From Pseudoneobacillus sp042683745 (GTDB lineage: Bacteria; Bacillota; Bacilli; Bacillales; Cytobacillaceae), in the NCBI RefSeq assembly GCF_042683745.1, contig NZ_JBHUJX010000019.1, positions 248,001-312,000 on the forward strand: a DNA stretch of 64,000 bases. Reading direction: 5' to 3'. The notes beneath the pieces were generated by a model. That model had not been told where the DNA came from, searched no databases, and saw only the letters and a program-made list of their open reading frames with translations. The position numbers were made by a program, and so were the translations under genes. Shown here piece after piece: positions 44,295 to 53,562 of this stretch; position 1 is the stretch's first letter, and each line of letters begins with the position of its first letter.

Positions 44295-46871
44295 TCAATC
44301 TTCTAATTTTGCAGGCACTGGTATCTGTTGTTTCGGTTTCGTTTCCTCTACCAAATTGTTATAGATAAAATAAACACCAAAGATAACGACTATGGATAGA
44401 ACTGCTGGTATTACCCATTTTTTGGGATTTCTTTCTCTCCCGGATGATTTATTGATATTCAATTCTTCATTTTGTAATCTTAGTGCATTTAATACGACAG
44501 AAACGGAACTGAAAGCCATAGCAGCTCCTGCTAACCAAGGAGCTAGGAACCCTAACGCGGCAACCGGTATTCCAAATGTATTATAAGCAAATGCCCAGAA
44601 AAGATTTTGTTTAATATTTTGGATCGTCTTTTTACTCATATGGATGGCATCGGCGATTGACTCTAAGTCTCCTCGCATCAAAGTAATATCCGCAGCTTCC
44701 ATTGCCACATCTGTACCTGTACCGATCGCCATACCTACATCAGCAACTGCTAATGCAGGAGCATCATTAATTCCGTCGCCAACCATTGCAACAAATTTCC
44801 CATGCTCCTGAAGCTTTTTAACCTGTTCAGCCTTTCCTTCTGGAAGTACTTCTGCAAGAACTTGATCGATTCCTACCTGTTTGGCAATGGCATGGGCAAC
44901 GTTATGATTATCCCCTGTTATCATGATAACTTCTAAGCCCATGTCTTTTAGACGATTCACAGCCTTTTTTGAAGAAGTCTTAATGGTGTCTGCTACCGCA
45001 ACGATTCCTACATAAACCCCATTAATAGCCACTAGCATGGCTGTCTTTCCATTTCGTTCTAAATTCTCCATTTTGGAAGCTGCCTTCTCAAACGGTACTC
45101 TATTCTCTGTAAGAAGCCTACGTGTTCCGATTAAGACTAATCTTTCACCAATAATCGCCTTTACACCAAATCCTGGAATTGCTTCAAATTCAGAGCACTC
45201 ATTTAAAATTATACCCTTCTCTTTGATCCCTTGAACAATGGCTTGAGCCAATGGATGCTCAGATTGTTTCTCAGCAGCTCCAATTACCTGCAGGAAATCT
45301 TCTTCAGATAAATCGCCATCAATAATGATGTCCGTTAAAACGGGTTCACCGTTTGTGATCGTTCCTGTTTTATCTAAAACGATACTGGTAAGACGGTTCG
45401 TCATCTCAAGATGCTCTCCACCTTTAAACAGGATTCCAAATTCTGCAGCACGTCCCGATCCAGCCATAATTGACGTTGGTGTTGCCAAGCCCAAAGAACA
45501 TGGACAAGCAATAACAAGAACAGCTATTAGTTTTTCTAGTGACCCTGAAAAGTCCCCAGGCGTCACCCAAAAATACCAAATAAGAAAGGTTAGGATTGCA
45601 ATTCCAACAACAATCGGTACAAAAATCCCTGAAATTCGATCGGCCAGGCGTTGTATTGGAGCCTTCGACCCTTGAGCCGATTCCACAATTTTAATAATTT
45701 GAGCTAAGGCAGTGTCTTTTCCGACTTTAGTGGCACGAACCTTGATAAAACCGTTTTTATTAATTGTAGCTCCAATGACCTTGTCTCCAATTGTTTTATC
45801 CACCGGAACACTTTCTCCCGTTATCATGGATTCATCTATTGATGTTCTACCCTCAATTATTTCTCCATCAACAGGAACCTTCTCACCTGGTTTAATCAGA
45901 AGGATATCGCCAACTATCACTTCTTCTAGAAGTATTTCTAGCTCCTGACCATTCCTTTCCACAACGGCTGACTTGGAATGTAACGACATCAGCTTTTTGA
46001 TTGCTTCCGAAGTACGGCCTTTGGCGTTTGTTTCAAAAATTTTCCCTAAAATAATGAGAGTAATTAAAATCGCACTTGTTTCAAAATAAACCTCTAGCAT
46101 AGGTGTGCCTTTTCCATAGGAATTAATAGTCTCATATAAGCTATAAAAGAAAGCAGCTGAGGTACCTAATGCCACTAGCACATCCATGTTCGCACTTTTG
46201 TTTCGCAGTGCTTTATAGGCTCCTATATAAAACTGGAATCCAATGATTATCTGTACAGGAGCAGCCAGCGCTAGTTGGACCCAAGGATTCATGAAGAAAG
46301 CTTGAACACCTAAATAGTCTGGAACTTTCGCCATATTGGCAAACATAACAAGAGCCATTGGCAATGATAGTAGCATGGAGAAAAGGAATTTCCCTTTCTG
46401 GCGTTGTAACTCTTGTTCACGCGGATCCACCTTTTCCTTATTTACTTCTGACTGACTCTCTGCTCCGTAGCCAAGTTTTTGTACTTTCTGAATCAGATCA
46501 TTAATATTAATCATGGAAGAATGATATTCTACGGTTGCTGTTTCCAATGCCAAATTAACACTTGCCTTGGATACACCATCTAATTTATTTAAGCCTTTTT
46601 CAATTCGAGTTGAACAGGCTGCACATGTCATTCCGGTAATAAGAAACTCTGCCTTTTCCATAACGATATCGTAGCCTATATCCTTAATTTTCTTTTCTAT
46701 AACTTCGATGTCAGCCTTTTCCGGATCATATTTTATCGTTGATTGTTCCAATGTTAAGTTAACGGAAGCTTCTATTACCCCATCCATTTTTCTTAATCCT
46801 TTTTCAATCCTTGTAGCGCAAGCAGCACAAGTCATCCCGATGATTTGCAAATTCGCTTCTTTCATGTCCAT
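44295..46871 (-). CDS. copA: Copper-exporting P1B-type ATPase CopA
   Basis: 858 residues. Two N-terminal heavy-metal domains each carry GMTCAAC (C15/C18 and a second near residue 85). The membrane CPC motif is in VIACPCSLGLATP, the phosphorylation motif is LDKTGTITNGEP, and GDGINDAPALAVADVGMAIG is the hinge. The late membrane segments include NALRL. It pumps Cu(I) out of the cell. The ATG at 46871 lies inside the end of a decayed copZ; a CsoR-like gene precedes it. Confidence 0.96.
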   Translation of the reverse strand: MDMKEANLQIIGMTCAACATRIEKGLRKMDGVIEASVNLTLEQSTIKYDPEKADIEVIEKKIKDIGYDIVMEKAEFLITGMTCAACSTRIEKGLNKLDGVSKASVNLALETATVEYHSSMININDLIQKVQKLGYGAESQSEVNKEKVDPREQELQRQKGKFLFSMLLSLPMALVMFANMAKVPDYLGVQAFFMNPWVQLALAAPVQIIIGFQFYIGAYKALRNKSANMDVLVALGTSAAFFYSLYETINSYGKGTPMLEVYFETSAILITLIILGKIFETNAKGRTSEAIKKLMSLHSKSAVVERNGQELEILLEEVIVGDILLIKPGEKVPVDGEIIEGRTSIDESMITGESVPVDKTIGDKVIGATINKNGFIKVRATKVGKDTALAQIIKIVESAQGSKAPIQRLADRISGIFVPIVVGIAILTFLIWYFWVTPGDFSGSLEKLIAVLVIACPCSLGLATPTSIMAGSGRAAEFGILFKGGEHLEMTNRLTSIVLDKTGTITNGEPVLTDIIIDGDLSEEDFLQVIGAAEKQSEHPLAQAIVQGIKEKGIILNECSEFEAIPGFGVKAIIGERLVLIGTRRLLTENRVPFEKAASKMENLERNGKTAMLVAINGVYVGIVAVADTIKTSSKKAVNRLKDMGLEVIMITGDNHNVAHAIAKQVGIDQVLAEVLPEGKAEQVKKLQEHGKFVAMVGDGINDAPALAVADVGMAIGTGTDVAMEAADITLMRGDLESIADAIHMSKKTIQNIKQNLFWAFAYNTFGIPVAALGFLAPWLAGAAMAFSSVSVVLNALRLQNEELNINKSSGRERNPKKWVIPAVLSIVVIFGVYFIYNNLVEETKPKQQIPVPAKLED

Positions 46872-46945
46872 AATTTAGTACCTTCGATACTCTTCACACA
46901 TTGTTGAGTAGGCATCCCTTTCACTTTAAATATTACTAAATTCAT
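46862..46945 (-). pseudogene. copZ: Truncated, decayed copZ overlapping the copA start
   Basis: The ATG at 46945 opens a 27-residue frame MNLVIFKVKGMPTQQCVKSI...TKLWT. It matches the first strand, metal loop and start of helix 1 of CopZ, but the loop reads GMPTQQC instead of GMxCxxC and the frame ends at a TGA overlapping the copA start by 10 bases. It follows GGGAGA. It may still serve as a coupled leader for copA. Confidence 0.65.
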
Positions 46946-46959
46946 CCACAATTTCTCCC

Positions 46960-47241
46960 TTACTTCACAAGTTTTTGTATGGTTATCAGTACCTCTTCAA
47001 TAACATTCATGTCACCCTCTTGAAGTCGCTCAACTACACTTTTATGAAAATGGCAAGCTAATAATTGCTTTCTTACACGATTAAAATCAGACTGAATATC
47101 TGAGATTTGACTAATCACATCATCGCAATAAGTAGCTTTCTCAATAAGTCTCTTAATTTCCTTAACTTTTGCCTCAATTGTGTTTAAAAGTCGAATGAGT
47201 TCCTCTTTTCCATACTCTGATTGGTAAATTAGATTCTCCAT
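46960..47241 (-). CDS. csoR: CsoR/RcnR family metal-sensing repressor, altered ligands
   Basis: 93 residues of the all-helical DUF156 family. C39 in YCDDVISQI and H64 (25 residues on, as in CsoR) are kept. The second CsoR cysteine, 29 residues after C39, is Ser68; C63 and H66 lie close to H64 (LLACHFHKS). The metal set therefore differs from classic Cys-His-Cys. Its position ahead of copZ/copA argues for copper control. Symbol by family and context. Confidence 0.82.
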   Translation of the reverse strand: MENLIYQSEYGKEELIRLLNTIEAKVKEIKRLIEKATYCDDVISQISDIQSDFNRVRKQLLACHFHKSVVERLQEGDMNVIEEVLITIQKLVK

Positions 47242-47303
47242 CCCCTCTGAAATAATCTTGATATTTCTTCTAATAATTTTATTTTATAGGAGCTTTAATA
47301 GGT

Positions 47304-47535
47304 AGAAACCGCAATCTTTTTGGGTGAGCCCGCAGCATTTTGTTGCTTATCTCATAGATTTTTTCGGCAAAAAAATAACCACCTGGGAGGCCTATAATTT
47401 TTATTAAATTGGCAACCTTTTTCAACCTCTTTACTTCCAACTTCATTTGTTGAACAAGTCTGGAATCCCTATATTATCTTTATTTGGCCTCCCGCAGAAT
47501 TTTTGCGGTAAATTCTCAGTAAGTATGCGGTTTCT
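47304..47535. repeat. 232-bp segment with 10-bp terminal inverted repeats
   Basis: AGAAACCGCA (47304-47313) and TGCGGTTTCT (47526-47535) bound the segment. Inside, CCCGCAG-N-ATTTT occurs twice in direct orientation. It could be a MITE remnant or carry the promoter and operator of the divergent csoR gene; CCACCTGGGAGGCC near 47380 is a GC-rich patch of the kind CsoR proteins bind. Confidence 0.35.
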
Positions 47536-47618
47536 CCCCTACGAAGAGGATTTACAATAAAGTCTGTACATACTGGAACATAAAACGAATACCCACACAC
47601 AAATGAGGAGGAAGTCAA

Positions 47619-48884
47619 ATGAAGAAAGTCATATTCAGTATCATAACAACATGCGCTTTACTTACAAGTGTATGTACAACTGGAAATGCAGAAATTAATA
47701 ATAAGGGGGAAACAGTAACCACCAATTCCGTAACCGAGTCTATTCCTGTTCCTGTTTTACCTAAAACTAGTGGTTCTTACCAAGTAGGAACGACAAACTT
47801 TGATTGGGTAGATACATCTAGAAAGGACCTGTTAACACCAGACCCTAATGATAATAGAGAACTGATGGTTCAGTTTTGGTATCCAATTGATAGTGGAAAA
47901 GGAAAAGTAATAGAGAAATATATTCCTTCTACCGAAAAGGGAATTGGACAGATGATAACCAGCAAAGGATTTGAGAAAAAATTTTCTGATATCAATAAAA
48001 TAAACACTCAGTCGTATAAAGACGGAATATTGTCAAACAAAAAAGCCAAATATCCAATCGTATTATTCTCACACGGTAATATGCAAAGCAGATGGAATTA
48101 TCAAACGATTACTCGTGAGCTTGCAAGCCATGGATTTATTGTCGTTAGTATTGAACACTCTCATTATGCTCTAGGAACCGAATTTACTAACGGTAAATTT
48201 ATTCCAAACGATTATCAGCCTAATTTTTTTGATCATAAAAAAGATGATGCTGATATGAATCAATTATGGGTAAAGGATATTCAATTTGTCATTAGTAAGT
48301 TGGGACAATTAAATTTACATGAAAAGACACCAAATTTTAAAAATAGATTAGATTTAAATAAAATTTCGGCTATTGGTCATTCCTTAGGGGGGGCAGCAGC
48401 AGCAAGAGCCTTGCAGGTAGAACCAAAAATTAAATCTGCCATAGATATAGATGGTTCTTTAGTGGGTCTTTCAGGTAAAACAGGTAAAATGACAAAACCT
48501 TTTGCATTTATTAAAACGGAGGATCATGCAAAACAACTTAATGGAGAAATACCGCAAGCAGTGCCTGAAAATTTTCGTAAGCAGGTTGAAGAATTATTTA
48601 AATTATTTAGCACTAGATACCAGCAAGCGGTTTCTGGCCCTGCATACGATATTACAATTGCTGGAGCAACACATATGAACTTTTCAGACTCACCATTGTT
48701 GCAGCAGTACCTTAGCACGCCAGACTATGTAGTTCCACATCTAGCAGAAACTAAAATAACGGACATTAATAAACTGACCAACATGGTGATCTTGTCTTTC
48801 CTCGAAAAAACACTTAACGGAAAGAAAAATACTATACTTGATGTAGAAAATTTACAAATACCAGATCTGACTATTGTTCAATAA
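47619..48884 (+). CDS. Secreted alpha/beta hydrolase (PAF-acetylhydrolase-like)
   Basis: 421 residues with a Sec signal peptide (MKKVIFSIITTCALLTSVC, cleavage near residue 25). The catalytic domain has VQFWYP, YPIVLFSHGNM, the nucleophile GHSLGG, DIDGS and the late His in GATHMNFSD. The family includes PAF acetylhydrolase-like and polyester-type esterases. The ATG follows GAGGAGG. It is transcribed away from csoR. Confidence 0.88.
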   Translation: MKKVIFSIITTCALLTSVCTTGNAEINNKGETVTTNSVTESIPVPVLPKTSGSYQVGTTNFDWVDTSRKDLLTPDPNDNRELMVQFWYPIDSGKGKVIEKYIPSTEKGIGQMITSKGFEKKFSDINKINTQSYKDGILSNKKAKYPIVLFSHGNMQSRWNYQTITRELASHGFIVVSIEHSHYALGTEFTNGKFIPNDYQPNFFDHKKDDADMNQLWVKDIQFVISKLGQLNLHEKTPNFKNRLDLNKISAIGHSLGGAAAARALQVEPKIKSAIDIDGSLVGLSGKTGKMTKPFAFIKTEDHAKQLNGEIPQAVPENFRKQVEELFKLFSTRYQQAVSGPAYDITIAGATHMNFSDSPLLQQYLSTPDYVVPHLAETKITDINKLTNMVILSFLEKTLNGKKNTILDVENLQIPDLTIVQ

Positions 48885-48893
48885 TAAAGATTG

Positions 48894-48925
48894 GTAGTCT
48901 ATTTAAAATAGACTACTTATTTTAC
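48894..48925 (+). terminator. Terminator after the secreted hydrolase
   Basis: GTAGTCTATTT pairs with AATAGACTAC, then TTATTTTACTCTTTT. Confidence 0.7.
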
Positions 48926-49021
48926 TCTTTTGAAAGAATTATCAAGAACTTTAGAACTTAACCCGATTTAAAGGACTGATTAAAATAGAGCCCTCCTTTT
49001 AAAGACAAACCAAAAGCATAC

Positions 49022-49068
49022 AAAAGGAAGAGGATAAAAACGATTCATTTTCTCCTCTTCCTTTATTT
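49022..49068. terminator. Bidirectional terminator
   Basis: AAAGGAAGAGGA pairs with TCCTCTTCCTTT, then ATTTTA. It lies between converging genes. Confidence 0.75.
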
Positions 49069-49179
49069 TAGGGTCAAATTAGACAACTTCAACTTTCCGA
49101 TGAAAAACTATCTAATGCTTGGTTACCGAAAATCTGAACATGATTTTTCAAGATCGAACAGATGAACATAGTATATTTA

Positions 49180-50187
49180 TTATTTGTTTTGATTTCGTAA
49201 TGATTCTCTATCTAATGATTGAGGTGGTTTTTCGAACCAGCCATGATCAATTAATATTCTTGCCCCTTCCTCAGCATAAGCTCCTATTTTAATAAGATAT
49301 CCTTCATATGTGAGAGATAAATCTTTTCGAAGTGATGCCGCAATGGCCAGTCCAAAATCACCAATTACGACACCACTTTGGGCATTCGCATGAAATAACA
49401 TTAACTTATCTGAAAATGGTGCGTCTGTACTATTAGTAATAGTAGAATCCCAAATGGATGGGTAAGAATTATCGTCTTCTTTCAATTTTATCATTAAATC
49501 TTCTGCCAATTTCTTTCCGATTTCGTATCCATCTTTAAAGTAATCACTTAATTTTTTTGACTGAGCTACTTGACTAAATCCTAATAGAAGGGTTTTCCCC
49601 ACATTTGCTACTTCTATATTTATACCGACATGAGCAATTTCTATTCCAAGAAGTGGTCTGCGGTGACCAAGCAGTCCTCCAAGAAATTTCTTATCAGTTA
49701 TATATTCTAATTTATCTGGATATGAAATATAAGGAGAACGGATAAAAACACCTTTTTCTTGCATTAATTCCACATTTCGATCAAATAATGTTTCAGTTTG
49801 ATCAGAAAACTGTTTGAACAAGTTGCGAATATCTTTTCGTGCAGATATAGACTTAGCTAAGCTATATGAATTCAATCCGGTTTTACCCATATGGTTCAAG
49901 TAGCGCATATACGTTATATCAGAAAAGAGTTTTTTTGCTTGAAGATTCACATCTTGCTCACCAAATCCATTTGGAATCGGAATACCTTCTTTAGTAAAAA
50001 TTTCAGTTATTTGCACGATATGATCTTTCGCTGAGTTTATAGCAAATTCTATGACAGGTATAATATCATTATCTTCACAAGTCTGCTTAAAATGACTAAG
50101 AACGCAAAAAGCCATTGTATCACCAATATATGTACTCCATAACATCGAAATTTCAGATGATGTTAATTTCGGGGAATGAACTACCAT
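49180..50187 (-). CDS. DUF3231 family protein (copy 1)
   Basis: 335 residues made of two similar halves, each a helical bundle of the CotF/ferritin-like kind. Hallmarks are SSEISMLWSTYIGDTMAFCVLSHF, GFGEQDVNL, GLLGHRRPLLGIEIAHV and PFSDKLMLFHA. DUF3231 occurs mainly in spore formers and is thought to be coat-associated; the function is unknown. A relative lies at 53563. No convincing gene or signal was seen in the 510 bases upstream (50188-50697). Confidence 0.88.
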   Translation of the reverse strand: MVVHSPKLTSSEISMLWSTYIGDTMAFCVLSHFKQTCEDNDIIPVIEFAINSAKDHIVQITEIFTKEGIPIPNGFGEQDVNLQAKKLFSDITYMRYLNHMGKTGLNSYSLAKSISARKDIRNLFKQFSDQTETLFDRNVELMQEKGVFIRSPYISYPDKLEYITDKKFLGGLLGHRRPLLGIEIAHVGINIEVANVGKTLLLGFSQVAQSKKLSDYFKDGYEIGKKLAEDLMIKLKEDDNSYPSIWDSTITNSTDAPFSDKLMLFHANAQSGVVIGDFGLAIAASLRKDLSLTYEGYLIKIGAYAEEGARILIDHGWFEKPPQSLDRESLRNQNK

Positions 50188-50697
50188 TTTTTCAACTCCA
50201 ATAAATTTAACATAAGAATAGTATGACCATTAATTGAGAATCATTTCATTTATACTTATATCTTTTATAAAGATATTCGCTATTCATATTATTAAAGCTA
50301 TTTTGGATTATATTTCCACCTATGCCGATAACCTTCATTTTTTTAATTAAAATACTAAAAAATAATAATTGCCATATTTCCTCCAATAGCCCATATCGAT
50401 TTGACTATGATTTTGAATCGATGCTCAATAAATCATACATTAGTATCTACATTTCCTAACAATAATACTTATAAATGTATAAAATTTCATAAAACTTAGA
50501 TTAGACTTTCGAGAAACTTGATAGCCATTCACATCTTCTGAATTTCTTATTGTAGAAAAATTGGTATCGAAAATGAAAAAGTACCAGAACAAGATGTGTA
50601 TTAGCAAACACAACTTATAACTGGTACTACTAGTATGAAAAACTGAAAACATTTACAATCATTAAGGTTCACAGCCCTGAAAGGTTCTGTACTCCAA

Positions 50698-51810
50698 CTA
50701 ATGAACCGGCATCCAATTTATTTTCCAAATTCCTTTTCCATCCCTAGTAAGTGGGAAGCCTTGGCGGTGACCTTCTTCTTTTGAAATCCAGATTACAGCT
50801 TCCCTATCACCGATGATTTCCTCAGTCATAACGGATGTGCTGCGTATTTTTTGAAGAAGCTGTTTCTTGCCTTCTTTGTTTATTGCTTTTTCCGATTCCT
50901 TTATATATTCTTCAAGAGACGCAAACGGCTTGAAGATTTCGGGATTATCATCGTAGAGCCCATACTGAATTCGATAATCACTTCTTTCTTCAGCATAAAA
51001 ATACAGCATGAATATAGAGAATGGTTCTAAGGTGGCAAGCAAACTGTCATCCCGTGTCTCGGAATATTGGTTATATACTTTTAGTAAAGGATCCTCTAAT
51101 ACAAGTTCTCCATTCTTCCCTTTCAAAATGGACCAATCTGTATAAATATGTTCGGGTTCCGGTGGGAGACTTTCTATATCTAGGTGAATAACATCCGCTA
51201 CATTTTCCTCTTGTTTCATATAAGCTGTATAGCCTTTTATTTCAAATTCAGCCTTCTCCAACTTTGAACCAGGCTTAAGTCCATATATATTTGCCAACAA
51301 CATTTGTTCTCCCATTTTGAATGTCAATTCATCTAAAGTGCTATTATTTACAGGAAGTAATGAAGCCGATTTTTGGTCAGGAATAAAAACCATCCTTTGC
51401 TCCTCATCTTCCAAATAAACAAGATTGCCAGATAGAAGTGCCCTTCCTTCAAAATGCGCTTCCATTAAACCTTCATGGTCCGCATCTGCTAGTCCCTTAT
51501 ATGTTAGCTCCCAGTTACCCACCCTATCACCTTTTTCAAGACCTTTGTAAAAAGGCACATCTTGAGATCCGCTTCCGCTTCCAAAAAACCCAAGCTCGGT
51601 ACCGACAAGCCCTGTTGTTACAAATAGAAGAGTAGTAAAAACAACAGCTGTCATCAGTTTCGGAAAAAGATTAAGTGATTTACGCCTTTTTTTCCCTTTT
51701 AAAGCGTAGACCTTATCCCTAATCTGTTGTCTTTCTAGTTGAGATAGGCGCGATTCCTCAGGAAGGCTACCGAGCAATGCACTTTTAAGTTCCTCATTAA
51801 ATAGATTCAT
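50698..51810 (-). CDS. Putative anti-sigma factor
   Basis: 370 residues. A basic cytoplasmic N-terminus (about 1-48) is followed by one transmembrane segment (about 50-70) and a large extracytoplasmic domain. There is no HxxxCxxC zinc anti-sigma motif. It overlaps the ECF sigma gene by 14 bp, the usual place for a cognate anti-sigma factor. The assignment rests on topology and context. The second half resembles no family I can name. Confidence 0.72.
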   Translation of the reverse strand: MNLFNEELKSALLGSLPEESRLSQLERQQIRDKVYALKGKKRRKSLNLFPKLMTAVVFTTLLFVTTGLVGTELGFFGSGSGSQDVPFYKGLEKGDRVGNWELTYKGLADADHEGLMEAHFEGRALLSGNLVYLEDEEQRMVFIPDQKSASLLPVNNSTLDELTFKMGEQMLLANIYGLKPGSKLEKAEFEIKGYTAYMKQEENVADVIHLDIESLPPEPEHIYTDWSILKGKNGELVLEDPLLKVYNQYSETRDDSLLATLEPFSIFMLYFYAEERSDYRIQYGLYDDNPEIFKPFASLEEYIKESEKAINKEGKKQLLQKIRSTSVMTEEIIGDREAVIWISKEEGHRQGFPLTRDGKGIWKINWMPVH

Positions 51811-52366
51811 AATGGCGACCCCTCTCTACTGGAATATATGTTTTCCTGATTTTTTCCTTGGCTCGAAATAATCGTGTCTTTATTGTCTTGAGTGGAAAGC
51901 CGAGTGCTTCGCTTATTTCCGAAACAGATAGTTCTTGATAGTAATGCAACAAAATAACTTCCCTGTACTTAATTGGAAGAGCCCAGACAGTCTTTAAAAG
52001 TTCCCTGTGCGTATCATTTTCAATAGCTAGATCCTCAGGAGTCCTGCTGCTATCCTTTATAAAGGAAGCAACTTTCTCCGCTACAGCCATATGGCGAAAA
52101 TGCCAGCTTTTTAAATAATCCTTTGCGCGGTTAATGGCAATAGAATAGATCCATGTTTTATAAGTTGACCTGCCCTCAAACCCATCAAGCTTCATATAAA
52201 CAGACACAAATACTTCCTGAACTAGATCACTCGTTATTCCCCAATCCTTAACATATGAATAGATCAGATATTTAACCTGGTCACCGTATGCATCCATCAG
52301 TCCTTCAAGCTTGGCTTCATTGCTTGCGGCTAACGCTATTCGTCTTTCTGCCGAATCATTCTGCAT
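51797..52366 (-). CDS. ECF RNA polymerase sigma factor
   Basis: 189 residues. Region 2 reads YLIYSYVKDWGITSDLVQEVFVSVYMKLDGFEGRSTYKTWIYSIAINRAKDYL. Region 4 is WALPIKYREVILLHYYQELSVSEISEALGFPLKTIKTRLFRAKEKI. These are typical SigW/SigM/SigX-like features. The ATG at 52366 is 6 bases after AAGAGGTG; the GTG at 52375 overlaps that site. A TGAAGC-N17-CGTC promoter lies just upstream, suggesting autoregulation. Confidence 0.92.
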   Translation of the reverse strand: MQNDSAERRIALAASNEAKLEGLMDAYGDQVKYLIYSYVKDWGITSDLVQEVFVSVYMKLDGFEGRSTYKTWIYSIAINRAKDYLKSWHFRHMAVAEKVASFIKDSSRTPEDLAIENDTHRELLKTVWALPIKYREVILLHYYQELSVSEISEALGFPLKTIKTRLFRAKEKIRKTYIPVERGRHYESI

Positions 52367-52403
52367 CGCTTTCACCTCTTGAAATCCTCTCTTTACTAAC
52401 TCT

Positions 52404-52430
52404 GACGATCTAACAAGTAGAATGGCTTCA
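52404..52430 (-). promoter_or_regulatory. Candidate ECF autoregulatory promoter
   Basis: On the minus strand TGAAGC (52430-52425) and CGTC (52407-52404) are 17 bases apart, close to the Bacillus ECF form TGAAAC-N16/17-CGTM, about 40 bp upstream of the sigma gene start. Confidence 0.6.
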
Positions 52431-52436
52431 AATTTT

Positions 52437-52520
52437 TTAACAACGGGGACGGTATTTATGGTTTAAATCTATATAAAGCCAAACATTTTTGTGCCACAAG
52501 AAACGCCCTCTTGGATTTAC
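52437..52520. repeat. AACGGGGACGGT-type intergenic repeat (decayed)
   Basis: TTAACAACGGGGACGGT repeats the left arm of the element at 38060; the right arm is poorly kept (AAGAAACGCCCTCTT). Confidence 0.35.
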
Positions 52521-52583
52521 TAAAAAATCACCCCCAAGTTTTTGAGAGTGACAAAGTTAAATTATTACTAAATAGTTCCTTGC

Positions 52584-53342
52584 CTATTTCTTAGTATACA
52601 TACCTTTTTTGTTCTTTTTTGCTAATGACATGGCAGTGACAACACGTTTTTCGTACTTGTAATTGCCATAATCATAGAAACCCTCAACTAAACCTGCTTT
52701 AGTTATTTCTTCTTGGTGCAGTTTATTATCAACAAATACCCAGGCAAGAAGGCGATTATATTTATCATATAGTGATTTGCCATCTGTTTCTAATACGATT
52801 TTCTTACCTTTCTTTAGAAAATTACATGTATATTGACTAGCTTCTTTGCCAAATGGTTCAATTTGTGTAGTACTTTCAGGTGTATCAATATATAGGAAAC
52901 GAGTTTTATATATTTTTCCATTTACTTTAAAATTAGCGGTATCGCCATCCGTACATTTATCTAATGTAGCAACGTACTGTTTTCCTAATTGCAGTTTTCC
53001 TGTTGTAGGAATAGACTTTGCAGCTGGTTTTGCCGTTGTTACTTTAGGGGTTGTAGCATTGGATTTAGGGAAAGTAAATCCTTCTAAATCAATAGTATTT
53101 GGACTAAGATTTTCAGCACACTGATTATTACTATTGTTCTTTTTTATTAGATCGATTAATTCTTGAATACTTTTAGCAGACTTTGCAAGAGTTGTCGGCT
53201 CATGTAATAGATATGTACAATCTGCTCTCTTAAAATGTCCTCCAAGTTCATCTTTTGCTCCTGGATGGGCAATTGATTGGATTGGTATAAATGCTACTAG
53301 AAGCATTACAACCAAGGTGCTTATGTAAAACTGTTTCTTCAA
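52584..53342 (-). CDS. Secreted thermonuclease (SNase) with N-terminal YHYH domain
   Basis: 252 residues. After a signal peptide (KKQFYISTLVVMLLVAFIP) comes a YHYH-type segment, HPGAKDELGGHFKRADCTY, then a Thr/Pro linker and an SNase domain. Catalytic blocks are TRFLYIDTPES (Arg), EPFGKEAS (Glu) and DKYNRLLAWV (Arg). It probably cleaves DNA/RNA outside the cell with Ca2+. The TTG at 53342 is about 7 bases after GGGGGA; no ATG is available. Confidence 0.88.
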   Translation of the reverse strand: MKKQFYISTLVVMLLVAFIPIQSIAHPGAKDELGGHFKRADCTYLLHEPTTLAKSAKSIQELIDLIKKNNSNNQCAENLSPNTIDLEGFTFPKSNATTPKVTTAKPAAKSIPTTGKLQLGKQYVATLDKCTDGDTANFKVNGKIYKTRFLYIDTPESTTQIEPFGKEASQYTCNFLKKGKKIVLETDGKSLYDKYNRLLAWVFVDNKLHQEEITKAGLVEGFYDYGNYKYEKRVVTAMSLAKKNKKGMYTKK

Positions 53343-53433
53343 AACATAATCCCCCTTTATACTATTTGCATGTTGATTATACCACAAATTGTAAAAGGGT
53401 AGATTTCAGTTACCTTCCAAAAATTTGATAAGA

Positions 53434-53475
53434 AAAAAAGAGCCTGCTTCCGATAAGAAAGCAGACCTATTCAAG
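53434..53475 (-). terminator. Terminator after the DUF3231 gene (shared family)
   Basis: AAAAAAAGAGCCTGCTTCC and AAGAAAGCAGACC form the hairpin, with T7 on the minus strand. Similar to 34085 and 59505. Confidence 0.65.
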
Positions 53476-53562
53476 TTTGTTTAATTAGATTCGTTTGCCA
53501 AATCCATATAAGGCATCCACCGCCAATTTAAGCTAATATAAAAATCCGTACTGCTTACACAA

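Noticed and set aside
45325..45948. Plus-strand open frames opposite copA
   Set aside because: Shadow frames of the copA coding sequence with no signals of their own.
50440..50652. Minus-strand 70-codon frame in a 510-base gap
   Set aside because: No ribosome binding site and an aromatic-rich composition typical of AT-rich noncoding DNA.
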